Shown here one piece after another: positions 36,625-45,595 of a stretch of DNA of 64,000 bases. Made by a program: the position numbers and the translations under genes. The notes below the pieces were generated by a model. The model searched no databases, was not told where the DNA came from, and saw only the letters and a list, made by a program, of their open reading frames with translations. The DNA lies in contig NZ_AP014836.1 of assembly GCF_002356115.1 (NCBI RefSeq), forward strand, positions 744,001 through 808,000, read 5' to 3'. The DNA is from Candidatus Nitrosoglobus terrae (GTDB taxonomy: Bacteria; Pseudomonadota; Gammaproteobacteria; Nitrosococcales; Nitrosococcaceae). Position 1 is the first letter of the stretch; each line of letters starts with the position of its first letter.

Positions 36625-37794
36625 TTAATGGGTAATCCATTCGGGTAGTAATACGATACAGTTAGGGTTAAAACCTTGGTTTTTTAGGGTATTAATTTGC
36701 TTAATAGCTTTACCTTCTTTTAAGTCAATCACGGTAATTGAACCATCACGCATCTGGGGTAAATTAATAAAACTATTTTGTACAAAAGCATAATGTCCAT
36801 CTGGAGAAAAACCTACATGATGGGCACCCGCCGCAGTAGGAATAGCTTTTATTAATTTAGGTGCTTGGGGATCTTTAATATCAAAAATATTGAAATAACC
36901 TGGGTTTGCAGTAGTAATAACTAACTGGTTTTCCTTAGGATTAGGATATATTTCTAAAGGTACTTTTTGCTTTAAAGGAGCAAAATCTATGACCTGCTGG
37001 AAATTAAACTCTTTTTTACTAGGTTCCCAAACCGCTGACCATGTTGTTCCCTCTAACCAGTTGTTTATATAAGCAAGGGGTGGGTTACTGTTGGGAACAA
37101 AAATAGCTTCTACGGGTGCAGCTCCTGCTGGAGAAGGTTTATGAGAGACCTTATGGGTAGAGAGTATTTTGCCTGTACTGGCTTCAATGACAGTCACTAC
37201 TTCTCCTGGCTCTTTTCCATCTGGACGGATCGTATTTGTCGCTAAGATACGATCAATTTTCTCATTTAAATCTAATCCGTGGGGATAACGGAGATAAGGT
37301 GTTCCAGAAGCAGGGGTTTCAATGGTTTTAATAGATTTATCTGTTGTAGCATCTCCAACTACAATCGTGCTAGAACCCATACAACTTAAATACCAAGTTT
37401 TATTATCTTCCGTAAAAACCATATCTTCCTGTACTTGACAGGTGGGTGTTTCCACCGTTTTCATCCGATAGGGAAATTGAGCCATATCTAGAATATGCAG
37501 CGTACTTTTTCCAAGGGCAGTAATATAGGCTTTACTTAAGTCTTGGTTATAGAAAATATGGTGTGCAACCAGATCATGGGGTAAAGGAATATCCATAATC
37601 ATCTTACCGAAATTGGCAGATTGGGGATCTACATCGATAATTGCTAATCCTTCTTTACGCACTGGATTATCTGGTTTTGATTCATAGTTAAGCATCGCTA
37701 AAATTTCCCCATGGGCGAGAGGAATTAGAGAAATTAAAGCCACTAAGCTACAAGCCAGCATATGAAAAGAGAGAAAGGAATGTCTTTTCTGCAT
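36625..37794 (-). CDS. Exported YncE/YVTN-type beta-propeller protein
   Basis: 389 residues with a signal peptide (MLACSLVALISLIPLAHG) and then a seven-bladed-type propeller with units such as FYNQDLSKAYITALGKSTLH, VGFSPDGHYAFVQNSFINLP and GSITVIDLKEGKAI. AAGGAG lies upstream of the start. YncE-like proteins are periplasmic and mostly of unknown function; no metal site can be named from sequence. It is followed by the DsbA-like gene. Confidence 0.75.
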   Translation of the reverse strand: MQKRHSFLSFHMLACSLVALISLIPLAHGEILAMLNYESKPDNPVRKEGLAIIDVDPQSANFGKMIMDIPLPHDLVAHHIFYNQDLSKAYITALGKSTLHILDMAQFPYRMKTVETPTCQVQEDMVFTEDNKTWYLSCMGSSTIVVGDATTDKSIKTIETPASGTPYLRYPHGLDLNEKIDRILATNTIRPDGKEPGEVVTVIEASTGKILSTHKVSHKPSPAGAAPVEAIFVPNSNPPLAYINNWLEGTTWSAVWEPSKKEFNFQQVIDFAPLKQKVPLEIYPNPKENQLVITTANPGYFNIFDIKDPQAPKLIKAIPTAAGAHHVGFSPDGHYAFVQNSFINLPQMRDGSITVIDLKEGKAIKQINTLKNQGFNPNCIVLLPEWITH

Positions 37795-37955
37795 AGGAAA
37801 TCTCCTTAGGTTTTACTCAATATACATTTTTACTAGCTAAAATTAAATTGTTCCTATATTTTTAAAAATATATAGGGTTGTAAAGGGTCGTTTTTAATTA
37901 TAAATAGACTAAATTATTCGTTTTAGCATAGTTTTCGTTTTCGTGAGTTCAAACT

Positions 37956-38300
37956 ATGAAAGCCTATCAACTCAGATTTTATCCGACATCTCGCCAAAGA
38001 AAACAGCTGGCTAAAGAGTTTAATGCCTGCTGGTATGTGTGGAACTGGGCATTAAGAACTCGTAGCGATGCTTACAAAGCGTGTAAAGAGTCCTTAACCG
38101 TGAGGCGCATGGGAATTAAAGCTTGTGGACTAGCAGACAAACCGGAAGCTTGTTTAGTATAAGCTAAATGAGAATACGGGCTAGGATGAAGCAAGAAAAA
38201 CGCAGCAAGGGAAGTAGCAGGGAGGCTGTTAGCAGGGCGCATCTAGCCCTTGTGATCGTGAAGCGTCAGCCGTCGGCTTCGAAGAATTTATGGTTAAATT
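37956..38300 (+). mobile_element. Internally deleted IS200/IS605-type tnpB (orfB) with right-end-like sequence
   Basis: A 68-codon frame (37956-38162) begins like a TnpB protein: MKAYQLRFYPTSRQRKQLAK and CWYVWNWALRTRSDAYKACKE. After about 49 residues it jumps to GIKACGLADKPEACLV, which looks like the C-terminal tail, so roughly 300 codons including the RuvC core seem to be deleted. Downstream, 38185-38205 shares a 21-mer with the remnant at 10467. AGGGC/GCCCT and GAAGC/GCTTC hairpins near 38235-38282, ending GAAGAATTTATGG, resemble an IS605-type right end. No tnpA is present. Confidence 0.7.
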
Positions 38301-38367
38301 TTAAAGACATATGCTCTATTTAGTGAATTTAAGCTGTATTATTTAATATGTATTATAAATACATCTA

Positions 38368-38694
38368 ATGAAAAAATTTACTTTAAACCGGATCCGAAAT
38401 GAAATTATTATTGCACTGCATGAGGTTGTTGAGCCTGTCGTTGGGGTTAATATTGTTGATTTAGGTCTTATTTACAATGTGCAAATACGAGAATGCTGCA
38501 TTATTGTTAGGATGACGATGACAAAATCTGCCTGTGCTTTACAGACTTCTATTAGCACTGAAGTTAAAGCAGTGATTCAGCGCCGTTTGCCTGAGATTAC
38601 AGAGGTATGTGTAGAATTAGTATGGGATCCTCCTTGGCATCCAGAAAAGATGTCTGAACGAGCTAAACGCCAGCTAGGTTGGTTTGGTCGATAG
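38368..38694 (+). CDS. DUF59/MIP18-family metal-sulfur cluster assembly factor
   Basis: 108 residues, one DUF59 domain: ALHEVVEPVVGVNIVDLGLI, the MTMTKSACALQTSI segment with the conserved Cys, and a tail typical of the group (VWDPPWHPEKMSERAKRQLG). Relatives include SufT, PaaD and the archaeal/bacterial cluster-assembly factors. It lies directly before nnrS; the pair recurs in denitrifying and nitrifying proteobacteria to my recollection, which hints at repair of NO-damaged iron-sulfur clusters. That role is an inference. Confidence 0.8.
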   Translation: MKKFTLNRIRNEIIIALHEVVEPVVGVNIVDLGLIYNVQIRECCIIVRMTMTKSACALQTSISTEVKAVIQRRLPEITEVCVELVWDPPWHPEKMSERAKRQLGWFGR

Positions 38695-38747
38695 TAATCA
38701 TTGATTTTGTGCTTAATTACGCATCATTAAGATCTGTGATTTACCGG

Positions 38748-39893
38748 ATGCTAGAACCGCGAAAAGATAAAACCGTATCTGCGGATGTGCTGTTCTTTCC
38801 TGTTGCTGCGGCCTTTTCGGCAGTTATCGTGCCGCTGTGGATGATGACTTTGCAAGGTTGGATTCCTATTCCTAGTCCGTATTGGCATGGTCATGAGATG
38901 TTATTTGGTTATGGATTTGCCGTAGTGTCTGGATACCTTATCACTCGGGTATCTCTTGTAATGCTAAGCGGGCTTTTTCTGAGCTGGTTTGCAGCTCGTT
39001 TAGCAGCGCTAGGTTTAATAGGAGATAATTTGGTTGCGTCTTTGCCAGGATTAATTTTTGTTGGATTAGTGGTTTATTTAATTGCGCCCCCCTTCCTGCG
39101 GGCGGCTAAGAAAGCTGAAAACCGAGTTTTTGGGCCTTTGTTTATGGCTATGGGGGCGTGTGAGCTGATTTATCAGTTAGGGGCAATCGAAATATTCTCA
39201 GGAGTAAGGTTTTATGCCCTGTTAATTACGGTAGATTTATTTAGCTTATTATTATTGTTAATGGGGGGACGTATGATTGCCTCTGCTATGGCGGGTCATT
39301 TTTATCGAACTGGGCAATTTCTCATTGCTAGGGTGCAGCCCCGCTTGGAGCGGATAGCCATTATATTGATGATCTCCATGATCCTATTGGATTTCATCCC
39401 AAAAGCAGCGCCACTGGCCGGTGTATTTGCTCTTGGGGCAGCGGTGATTACTATCGTTCGTATTGGGCGCTGGCAGGTCTGGCGTATCATTAATTACCCC
39501 CATCTATGGGGACTTATTCTTGGCTACACTTGGTTGGCTTTAGGTCTTGCCCTTAAGGGATTCATGCAAATATTTGGGAACTCATTGAGCTTAGTTGAAG
39601 CATTGCACGGCATTACGATTGGGGCCATTGGGACGCTCACCTTGGTTGTAATGGCTCGCACCCGTTTACAGCGAAACCGTCAAGGGCTAGAGCATTTTGA
39701 AGATATTGGTATGGCGGCGCTGCTGGTGAGCTTGGCTGCCTTGCTGCGCCTGAGTGCGTCACTTGCTGGAAGCGACTATACACTATCACTCTTATGGGCC
39801 TCAGCTATTGCTTGGTTTTTTGCCTTTAGTCAATTACTGTATTGCCTCATTATCAATTATCCTAAAAAACCTAGCACGATGGATAGTGTCTAG
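38748..39893 (+). CDS. nnrS: NnrS family membrane protein (nitric oxide stress)
   Basis: 381-residue polytopic protein with about eleven or twelve hydrophobic segments. The HGHEMLFGYGFAVVSGYLIT motif near residue 45 and a later EALHGITIGAIGTLTLVVMA are the NnrS hallmarks; the conserved His and Glu are thought to bind haem and copper. NnrS eases nitrosative stress in other bacteria. The start is uncertain: the ATG at 38748 is chosen for length before the first helix, but GTG at 38709 or TTG at 38679 (overlapping the DUF59 gene) remain possible. Confidence 0.8.
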   Translation: MLEPRKDKTVSADVLFFPVAAAFSAVIVPLWMMTLQGWIPIPSPYWHGHEMLFGYGFAVVSGYLITRVSLVMLSGLFLSWFAARLAALGLIGDNLVASLPGLIFVGLVVYLIAPPFLRAAKKAENRVFGPLFMAMGACELIYQLGAIEIFSGVRFYALLITVDLFSLLLLLMGGRMIASAMAGHFYRTGQFLIARVQPRLERIAIILMISMILLDFIPKAAPLAGVFALGAAVITIVRIGRWQVWRIINYPHLWGLILGYTWLALGLALKGFMQIFGNSLSLVEALHGITIGAIGTLTLVVMARTRLQRNRQGLEHFEDIGMAALLVSLAALLRLSASLAGSDYTLSLLWASAIAWFFAFSQLLYCLIINYPKKPSTMDSV

Positions 39894-39941
39894 CAACTTT
39901 AATTTTACTGCGTCTGTTTTAGTGGATTGTTGCTCAATAAA

Positions 39942-40904
39942 ATGCGGATAAGTAGCGTTTGGGTCATGACAGATGGTAATGCAGGTATGGAAAATCAGGC
40001 CTGCGGTTTTGCAGAGGCCATGGGAGTTCCGTACACCATAAAACGAGTGCAAATGAAATTTCCATGGAAATATGTCAGTCCATTTATTCGGCTTGGAAAA
40101 AATTTTTGTTTAAATAAAAAGCAGATGAAACTTATTCCTCCTTGGCCTGATCTGATTATTGCCTCTGGGAGAAAATCGATTTTGCCTGCCTTAATGGTGA
40201 GAGATAAAAACAAATCTAAAACGAAAATTGCTTACCTACAAACCCCAGTGATAGCCCCTAAGCACTTTGATGTTGTGATTTCACCTGCTCATGATGGTTG
40301 CTCTGGGGAGAATGTACTTCAAAGTATGGGCGCGCCTCATCAAGTGACTCAGGAAAGACTGAATCAAGCCTATACTGATTTTTCTTATTTATTTTCTAGC
40401 TATAGACAACCGCGCCTTGGGGTTTTACTAGGGGGGAGCAATAAAACTTATACTTTCGATGAAACTATAGCGAGGGATTTAGCGCAGCAGCTAAAAGTAC
40501 TGATAAGACAAGGATTATCGATCATGATAACCCCTTCACGGCGTACTGATGGGGCTGTCATAGAGATATTACGTGAGTCACTTGGGCGCGATGAGGTTTA
40601 TATTTGGGAGGGTAGGGGTGAAAATCCTTATTTTGGAATTCTTGCTTGGTCTGATGTGATTCTTGTGAGCTGTGATAGCGTATCTATGATCAGTGAGGCT
40701 TGTGCAACCGATAGGCCAGTTTATTTGCTTAAGCTTCCGGGAAAGGGCAGGAAGTTTCAAACGTTTTATCAATATCTTACGGATCTAGGTCGGATACAGT
40801 GGTGGAATGGCAACATAAATGGCTCTGAAATTCCCAAGATTGAGGCGTTTAATGAAACGAAAGATCTTGCCGTTAAAGCGCTAATGTATTTACAACAGGG
40901 GTGA
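39942..40904 (+). CDS. ELM1-like (DUF1022/COG3660) protein
   Basis: 320 residues with WVMTDGNAGMENQACGFAEA at the N-terminus, PDLIIASGRKSILPALMVRD, then LGVLLGGSNKTYTF and the late SVSMISEACATDRPVYLLKL. The fold looks glycosyltransferase-B-like (GT-B), as in the bacterial relatives of the plant mitochondrial fission factor ELM1, whose biochemical role in bacteria is not settled; glycosyl transfer to an envelope polymer is one proposal. A TTG 15 bases upstream is ignored. The oxygenase gene starts 7 bases after its end. Confidence 0.75.
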   Translation: MRISSVWVMTDGNAGMENQACGFAEAMGVPYTIKRVQMKFPWKYVSPFIRLGKNFCLNKKQMKLIPPWPDLIIASGRKSILPALMVRDKNKSKTKIAYLQTPVIAPKHFDVVISPAHDGCSGENVLQSMGAPHQVTQERLNQAYTDFSYLFSSYRQPRLGVLLGGSNKTYTFDETIARDLAQQLKVLIRQGLSIMITPSRRTDGAVIEILRESLGRDEVYIWEGRGENPYFGILAWSDVILVSCDSVSMISEACATDRPVYLLKLPGKGRKFQTFYQYLTDLGRIQWWNGNINGSEIPKIEAFNETKDLAVKALMYLQQG

Positions 40905-40911
40905 GAAAGGT

Positions 40912-41550
40912 ATGTTTAATTATCATAAATTAGCGGAAGTGACTATCCATGATACTCCGTTCCCTTACTTTATTCTTCCCCATGTCATTCATAAGGAGCA
41001 ATTAGCAGAAATACATCAGGATTATCCCCGCATTGATTATAGCGGCAGTTTTCCAGTGCAAGAACTTAAGTACGGTAAACAATTTGATGTGTTAGTACAG
41101 GCGCTTAATAGCCCAGCATTTCAGCAGGTTATCGAGGAGAAGTTTCATCTTACTTTAAAGGGGCTTCCCACGATGACTACAGTACGAGGAAAGTGTTCTT
41201 TGAAGGATGGCTCGATTCATACCGATAGCGTCACTAAGATCATTACTATCCTACTCTATATGAATCCCACTTGGGAAAACCCCGGCGGGCAGCTACGGTT
41301 ACTGAGAAATGGATCAGATATAGAAAATTATTTTGCTGAAATTCCGCCTGAAGAAGGGACAATGTTAGCGTTTAAGGTGACTGAAAACTCATGGCATGGC
41401 CACCTTCCTTTTGCGGGCCAGCGACGAGTTGTTCAGTTTAATTGGTTAACCAGTCAATTCGTGGCTAAAAAAGAACTGATAAGACATAGAATTTCAGCCA
41501 AGATTAAAAAAATCAAGCATATAGGCAGAGTAAAATCCATTGGCCTATAG
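40912..41550 (+). CDS. 2-oxoglutarate/Fe(II)-dependent oxygenase
   Basis: 212 residues, double-stranded beta-helix type. Iron ligands are the His and Asp of GSIHTDSVTKIITILLYMN and the second His in ENSWHGHLPFAGQRRVVQFN, whose Arg would bind 2-oxoglutarate. This layout fits prolyl-4-hydroxylase-like enzymes that act on proteins or small molecules. Substrate unknown. GAAAGG precedes the ATG and it is tightly linked to the ELM1-like gene, so it may modify the same product. Confidence 0.78.
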   Translation: MFNYHKLAEVTIHDTPFPYFILPHVIHKEQLAEIHQDYPRIDYSGSFPVQELKYGKQFDVLVQALNSPAFQQVIEEKFHLTLKGLPTMTTVRGKCSLKDGSIHTDSVTKIITILLYMNPTWENPGGQLRLLRNGSDIENYFAEIPPEEGTMLAFKVTENSWHGHLPFAGQRRVVQFNWLTSQFVAKKELIRHRISAKIKKIKHIGRVKSIGL

Positions 41551-41599
41551 GTTTCTCCTGCCCTTAGGGCAGATTAATATTTTTACGAGGAGGTTACGC

Positions 41600-42661
41600 A
41601 TGACCCATACTGCTGCTGCATACGCTACCCACGCTGCTGATAAACCTTTAGAGCTATATGCCATTAAGCGACGAGAGCTGGGCGATCAAGATATAGCCAT
41701 TGATATTCTTTACTGCGGTGTATGCCACTCTGACTTGCACACGGCGCGTAATGAATGGGGCAATACGTTATATCCCTGTATCCCTGGGCATGAAATTATT
41801 GGCACTGTCACCGCTGTTGGCAGGGATGTGAAAAGTTTCAAAGTAGGGGATACCGTGGGTGTTGGCTGTATGGTGGATAGCTGTGGGCATTGTAGTGCCT
41901 GTAAAACTGGAGAGGAAAATTATTGTGAGCACGGCTTTATTATGACCTATAACAGCGCCCTGTCTGAGAATACTCATACTTTTGGCGGGTATTCCACGAA
42001 GATTGTGGTCGCTGAGAAATTTGTCTTTCATATTCCCCATCAGACTAACCTTGCTGCAGTTGCCCCCCTATTGTGCGCTGGTATCACCATGTATTCCCCT
42101 TTACGCCATTGGAAGATTGATTCAGGCAAAAAAGTTGGCATTGTGGGGTTAGGCGGACTTGGGCACATGGGCGTTAAACTTGCCCATGCCATGGGTGCTT
42201 ATGTAGTGTTATTCACCACTTCCGCTAGTAAAATCGCAGATGGAAAAAGTCTTGGGGCTGATGAGGTAGTGATTTCAAAAGATCCAGATCAAATGGCAAC
42301 ACAGGTGAATAGCCTTGATTTTATCCTCAATACCGTTGCCGTACCCCATAATCTTGATACTTACCTTAATCTTTTAAAGCGTGACGGCACTATGTGTTTA
42401 GTAGGCGCTCCAGCCACGCCACATCCATCCCCTGAAGCATTTAACCTGATTGCTAAACGTCGTTCATTGGCCGGTTCATTGATTGGGGGTCTCCGTGAGA
42501 CTCAGGAGATGCTGAATTTCTGTGCTGATCATGATATCACCTGCGATATTGAGATGATCGCTATGGAGGATATCAATCAAGCTTATGAGCGGATGCTTAA
42601 GAACGATGTTAAATATCGTTTTGTGATTGATATGCAGACTCTAAGGGACAAGGAAAAATAA
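41600..42661 (+). CDS. Zinc-dependent alcohol dehydrogenase (cinnamyl-alcohol dehydrogenase family, YahK-like)
   Basis: 353 residues. Catalytic zinc site CGVCHSDLHTARNEWG, PCIPGHEIIGTV; structural zinc cluster GHCSACKTGEENYCEHG; Rossmann motif VGIVGLGGLGHMGVKLAHAM near residue 178. The family is mostly NADPH-dependent aldehyde reductases, for example E. coli YahK. GAGGAGG just before the ATG at 41600 fixes the start and rules out the reading from 41540. It overlaps no other gene and is probably the last gene of the 38.4-42.7 kb run. Confidence 0.92.
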   Translation: MTHTAAAYATHAADKPLELYAIKRRELGDQDIAIDILYCGVCHSDLHTARNEWGNTLYPCIPGHEIIGTVTAVGRDVKSFKVGDTVGVGCMVDSCGHCSACKTGEENYCEHGFIMTYNSALSENTHTFGGYSTKIVVAEKFVFHIPHQTNLAAVAPLLCAGITMYSPLRHWKIDSGKKVGIVGLGGLGHMGVKLAHAMGAYVVLFTTSASKIADGKSLGADEVVISKDPDQMATQVNSLDFILNTVAVPHNLDTYLNLLKRDGTMCLVGAPATPHPSPEAFNLIAKRRSLAGSLIGGLRETQEMLNFCADHDITCDIEMIAMEDINQAYERMLKNDVKYRFVIDMQTLRDKEK

Positions 42662-42832
42662 AGTAAAGCCCATTGCAGCCAGAGGGTTACGGATAAGCAA
42701 TCTCTAGCGTTTCTAATTTTTCTCTCAAGGTTTTAAAAACTTATCCGAAGTTAAGTAGGATAGTTTAAAAGCCTGTTTTTATTGTAAATGACTATAACTA
42801 AATTGATATTGACAAATCCCACATATACGTAA

Positions 42833-45595
42833 GTGGATCTATCAGAACGACACGCCCGCACGCATATTGATCAGGCGCTTATGGCTGCCGGTTGGGTGGT
42901 GCAAGATCGCGTCACCTTTAACCGTAATGCTGCACTTGGCGTGGCCGTGCGTGAGTTCTCCTTACCAGAAGGGATTTGCGATTACTTGCTGTTTATCGAC
43001 GGTAAAGCTGCCGGTGTCATTGAGGCCAAAAGGGTGGGTATCACCTTGAGCGGCATCGCTGAGCAGTCCGCCAAATACGTGACCCGCCTGCCAGATCATC
43101 TAGCCCGCTGGGATGATCCGTTACCCTATAGCTACGAGAGCACCGGCGAGGAAACATTTTTCACCCATCAGCGGGACCCCAAACCGCGCCAGCGCCGTGT
43201 ATTTGCCTTTCATCGTCCAGAAACTCTGCACGACTGGCTCAAACAGCCCAACACCTTGCGCCATCGTCTGCAACAACTGCCACCGCGGGACTCTAACGGT
43301 CTGCGAGATTGCCAGATCGACGCTCTCCGTGGGCTAGAGTACTCCTTGGCTGCTGATAAACCTCGCGCGCTGATTCAATTAGCTACCGGCGCAGGTAAGA
43401 CGTTTACTGCTTGTTCATTCAGCTATCGCCTCATTAAATATGCCAGTGCTAAGCGCATCCTGTTTCTAGTAGATCGCAATAACTTAGGGGATCAAACCCT
43501 AAAAGAATTCCAGAACTTCCATCCGCCAGGCGCTGCCAACCGGTTTACCGATACCTACATTGTTCAGCACCTCCACAGCCACCGCATCGATCCAGATGCC
43601 AAGGTCGTCATTACCACTATCCAACGGTTGTACTCGCTGTTGCAGGGCAAAGAGATTGACCCCATGGACGAGGAAGGCTCTGCCTTTGAAACTTGGGCAG
43701 GTAGGCACAAGGAAATTCCTACCCTCACTTATAATCCCGCTATCCCCATCGAAACCTTTGATTTTATTGTCACTGATGAATGTCATCGCTCTATCTATGG
43801 GTTGTGGCGACAAGTGCTGGAGTATTTTGATGCCTATCTCATTGGCCTTACTGCCACGCCTTCCAAGCACACGCTGGGCTTTTTCAATCAAAACTTAGTC
43901 GCTGAATATCCCTACGAGCGCTCCGTGACTGATGGCGTGAACGTCGGCTATGAGATTTACCGCATTCGTACCCGTGTGACGGAAGAGGGTGGCAAAGTCG
44001 AAACCGATGCCGCCGGTTTTCAGGTGCCAGTGCGGGACAAACGCACTCGCAAGGTGCGCTATGAAAACCTCGATGGAGATCTAGAATACAGCGGGCAAGA
44101 GCTGGATCGCTCAGTAGTGAATCCAAATCAGATCCGCACCGTGCTACAAACCTACAAAGATCGGGTATTTACCGAACTGTTTCCCGAGCGCAGCGGCCAA
44201 TGGCTGCCTAAAACTTTGATCTTTGCCAAAGACGATAACCACGCCGAGGAAATTGTCCACGCGGTGCGGGAAGTGTTTGGCGAAGGCAATGACTTTGCTA
44301 AAAAAATCACCTACCAGACGGGCAGCGAAGATCCCAAGGCGCTCATTAAAGCCTTTCGTGTTGATCCCTTTCCCCGCATAGCCGTCACCGTGGATATGAT
44401 TGCCACTGGCACCGATATTAAACCGGTAGAAGTGCTGATCTTCATGCGGGATGTGAAATCTGAGGGTTATTACGAACAAATGAAAGGCCGGGGCGTGCGT
44501 ACCATTCCCGATGCCGATTTACGCCAAGTCACCCCTGATGCCCACACCAAAACCCGCTTTGTATTGATTGATGCCGTAGGGGTAACAGAGACCAAAAAAA
44601 ATACGAGCCAGCCCCTGGAGCGTAAAAGAAACCTTAGCTTTGAAAAATTGCTAGATCAAATCGCCATGGGACGACGGGATGAAGACGCGCTTTCATCCCT
44701 TGCCGCTCGCTTTGCAGCGCTGGATCGTAAGCTAAATGACGATGACCGCCAACGCATCACCCAAGCTAGCGGCGGCCACACCCTACGCCAGCTCGCCAAT
44801 ACATTGCTCGATGCTATCGATCCCGACGGGCAACAAGCCGCTATTCACACCCAATTGGGCACCATAGCCACGCCCGAACAAGCACAACAAATCATCTCTG
44901 CCCTGATGGATACCGCTTGTGCGCCGTTCAATGACCCCATCCTGCGCCAAACACTGCGGGATCTTAAGCAGAAAACCGACATTATCATTGACGAAACTAC
45001 GCCTGATGAAGTGATTCACACCGGATTCGACCTGAAAAAAGCCGAAGCAACCATCACCAATTTTAAAGCCTTCATCGCCCAGCACCGCGACCAACTCACG
45101 GCGCTACAAATCCTCTACAACCAGCCCTACGGCCAGCAAAAACTCACCTACGTCGCCATTCGTGAACTGGTGCAGGCGCTCACCGAACGCCCGCCCCATC
45201 TCTCACCGGCCACCGTTTGGCAAGCTTATAAACGATTGGATAACGCTAAGGTGCGTGGCGTGCCGGTGGATGAACAACTCACTGAAGTGGTGAGCCTCGT
45301 ACGCTTTGCCCTAGGGCAAGTTGAAACCCTAGAACCCTTTGGCACTGTGGTACAACAGCGTTTTAATCTCTGGCTCGGGCGAGAAAAGAAAGCGGGGCGG
45401 GAATACAGCGAAGCGCAGCAAGATTGGCTGCACGCGATTGCCAAATGTATTGCTGCTAATGCTGAAATCACGCCCCGCGATTTTAGGGAAGCGCCAATTT
45501 TGGCAGATAAGGGCGGTATTCTGGAGGCGCGGCAGGTGTTAGGGGAGGGGTTAAACGGATTATTAAGTGAAATGCAAATAGCATTGGTGGCGTGA
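42833..45595 (+). CDS. hsdR: Type I restriction enzyme R subunit
   Basis: DNA translocase and nuclease of a type I restriction system. 920 residues from a GTG. The N-terminal nuclease has GICDYLLFIDGKAAGVIEAK (PD-ExK). The helicase core has LIQLATGAGKTFTACSFSYR (Walker A), VTDECHRSIYG (DECH box), GLTATPSK, and a second RecA domain with MIATGTDIKPVEVLIFMRDV. A C-terminal helical region binds the M/S complex. GC is far above the neighbours: a hand count of 43141-43200 gives 63%. hsdS starts within its stop codon. Confidence 0.96.
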   Translation: MDLSERHARTHIDQALMAAGWVVQDRVTFNRNAALGVAVREFSLPEGICDYLLFIDGKAAGVIEAKRVGITLSGIAEQSAKYVTRLPDHLARWDDPLPYSYESTGEETFFTHQRDPKPRQRRVFAFHRPETLHDWLKQPNTLRHRLQQLPPRDSNGLRDCQIDALRGLEYSLAADKPRALIQLATGAGKTFTACSFSYRLIKYASAKRILFLVDRNNLGDQTLKEFQNFHPPGAANRFTDTYIVQHLHSHRIDPDAKVVITTIQRLYSLLQGKEIDPMDEEGSAFETWAGRHKEIPTLTYNPAIPIETFDFIVTDECHRSIYGLWRQVLEYFDAYLIGLTATPSKHTLGFFNQNLVAEYPYERSVTDGVNVGYEIYRIRTRVTEEGGKVETDAAGFQVPVRDKRTRKVRYENLDGDLEYSGQELDRSVVNPNQIRTVLQTYKDRVFTELFPERSGQWLPKTLIFAKDDNHAEEIVHAVREVFGEGNDFAKKITYQTGSEDPKALIKAFRVDPFPRIAVTVDMIATGTDIKPVEVLIFMRDVKSEGYYEQMKGRGVRTIPDADLRQVTPDAHTKTRFVLIDAVGVTETKKNTSQPLERKRNLSFEKLLDQIAMGRRDEDALSSLAARFAALDRKLNDDDRQRITQASGGHTLRQLANTLLDAIDPDGQQAAIHTQLGTIATPEQAQQIISALMDTACAPFNDPILRQTLRDLKQKTDIIIDETTPDEVIHTGFDLKKAEATITNFKAFIAQHRDQLTALQILYNQPYGQQKLTYVAIRELVQALTERPPHLSPATVWQAYKRLDNAKVRGVPVDEQLTEVVSLVRFALGQVETLEPFGTVVQQRFNLWLGREKKAGREYSEAQQDWLHAIAKCIAANAEITPRDFREAPILADKGGILEARQVLGEGLNGLLSEMQIALVA

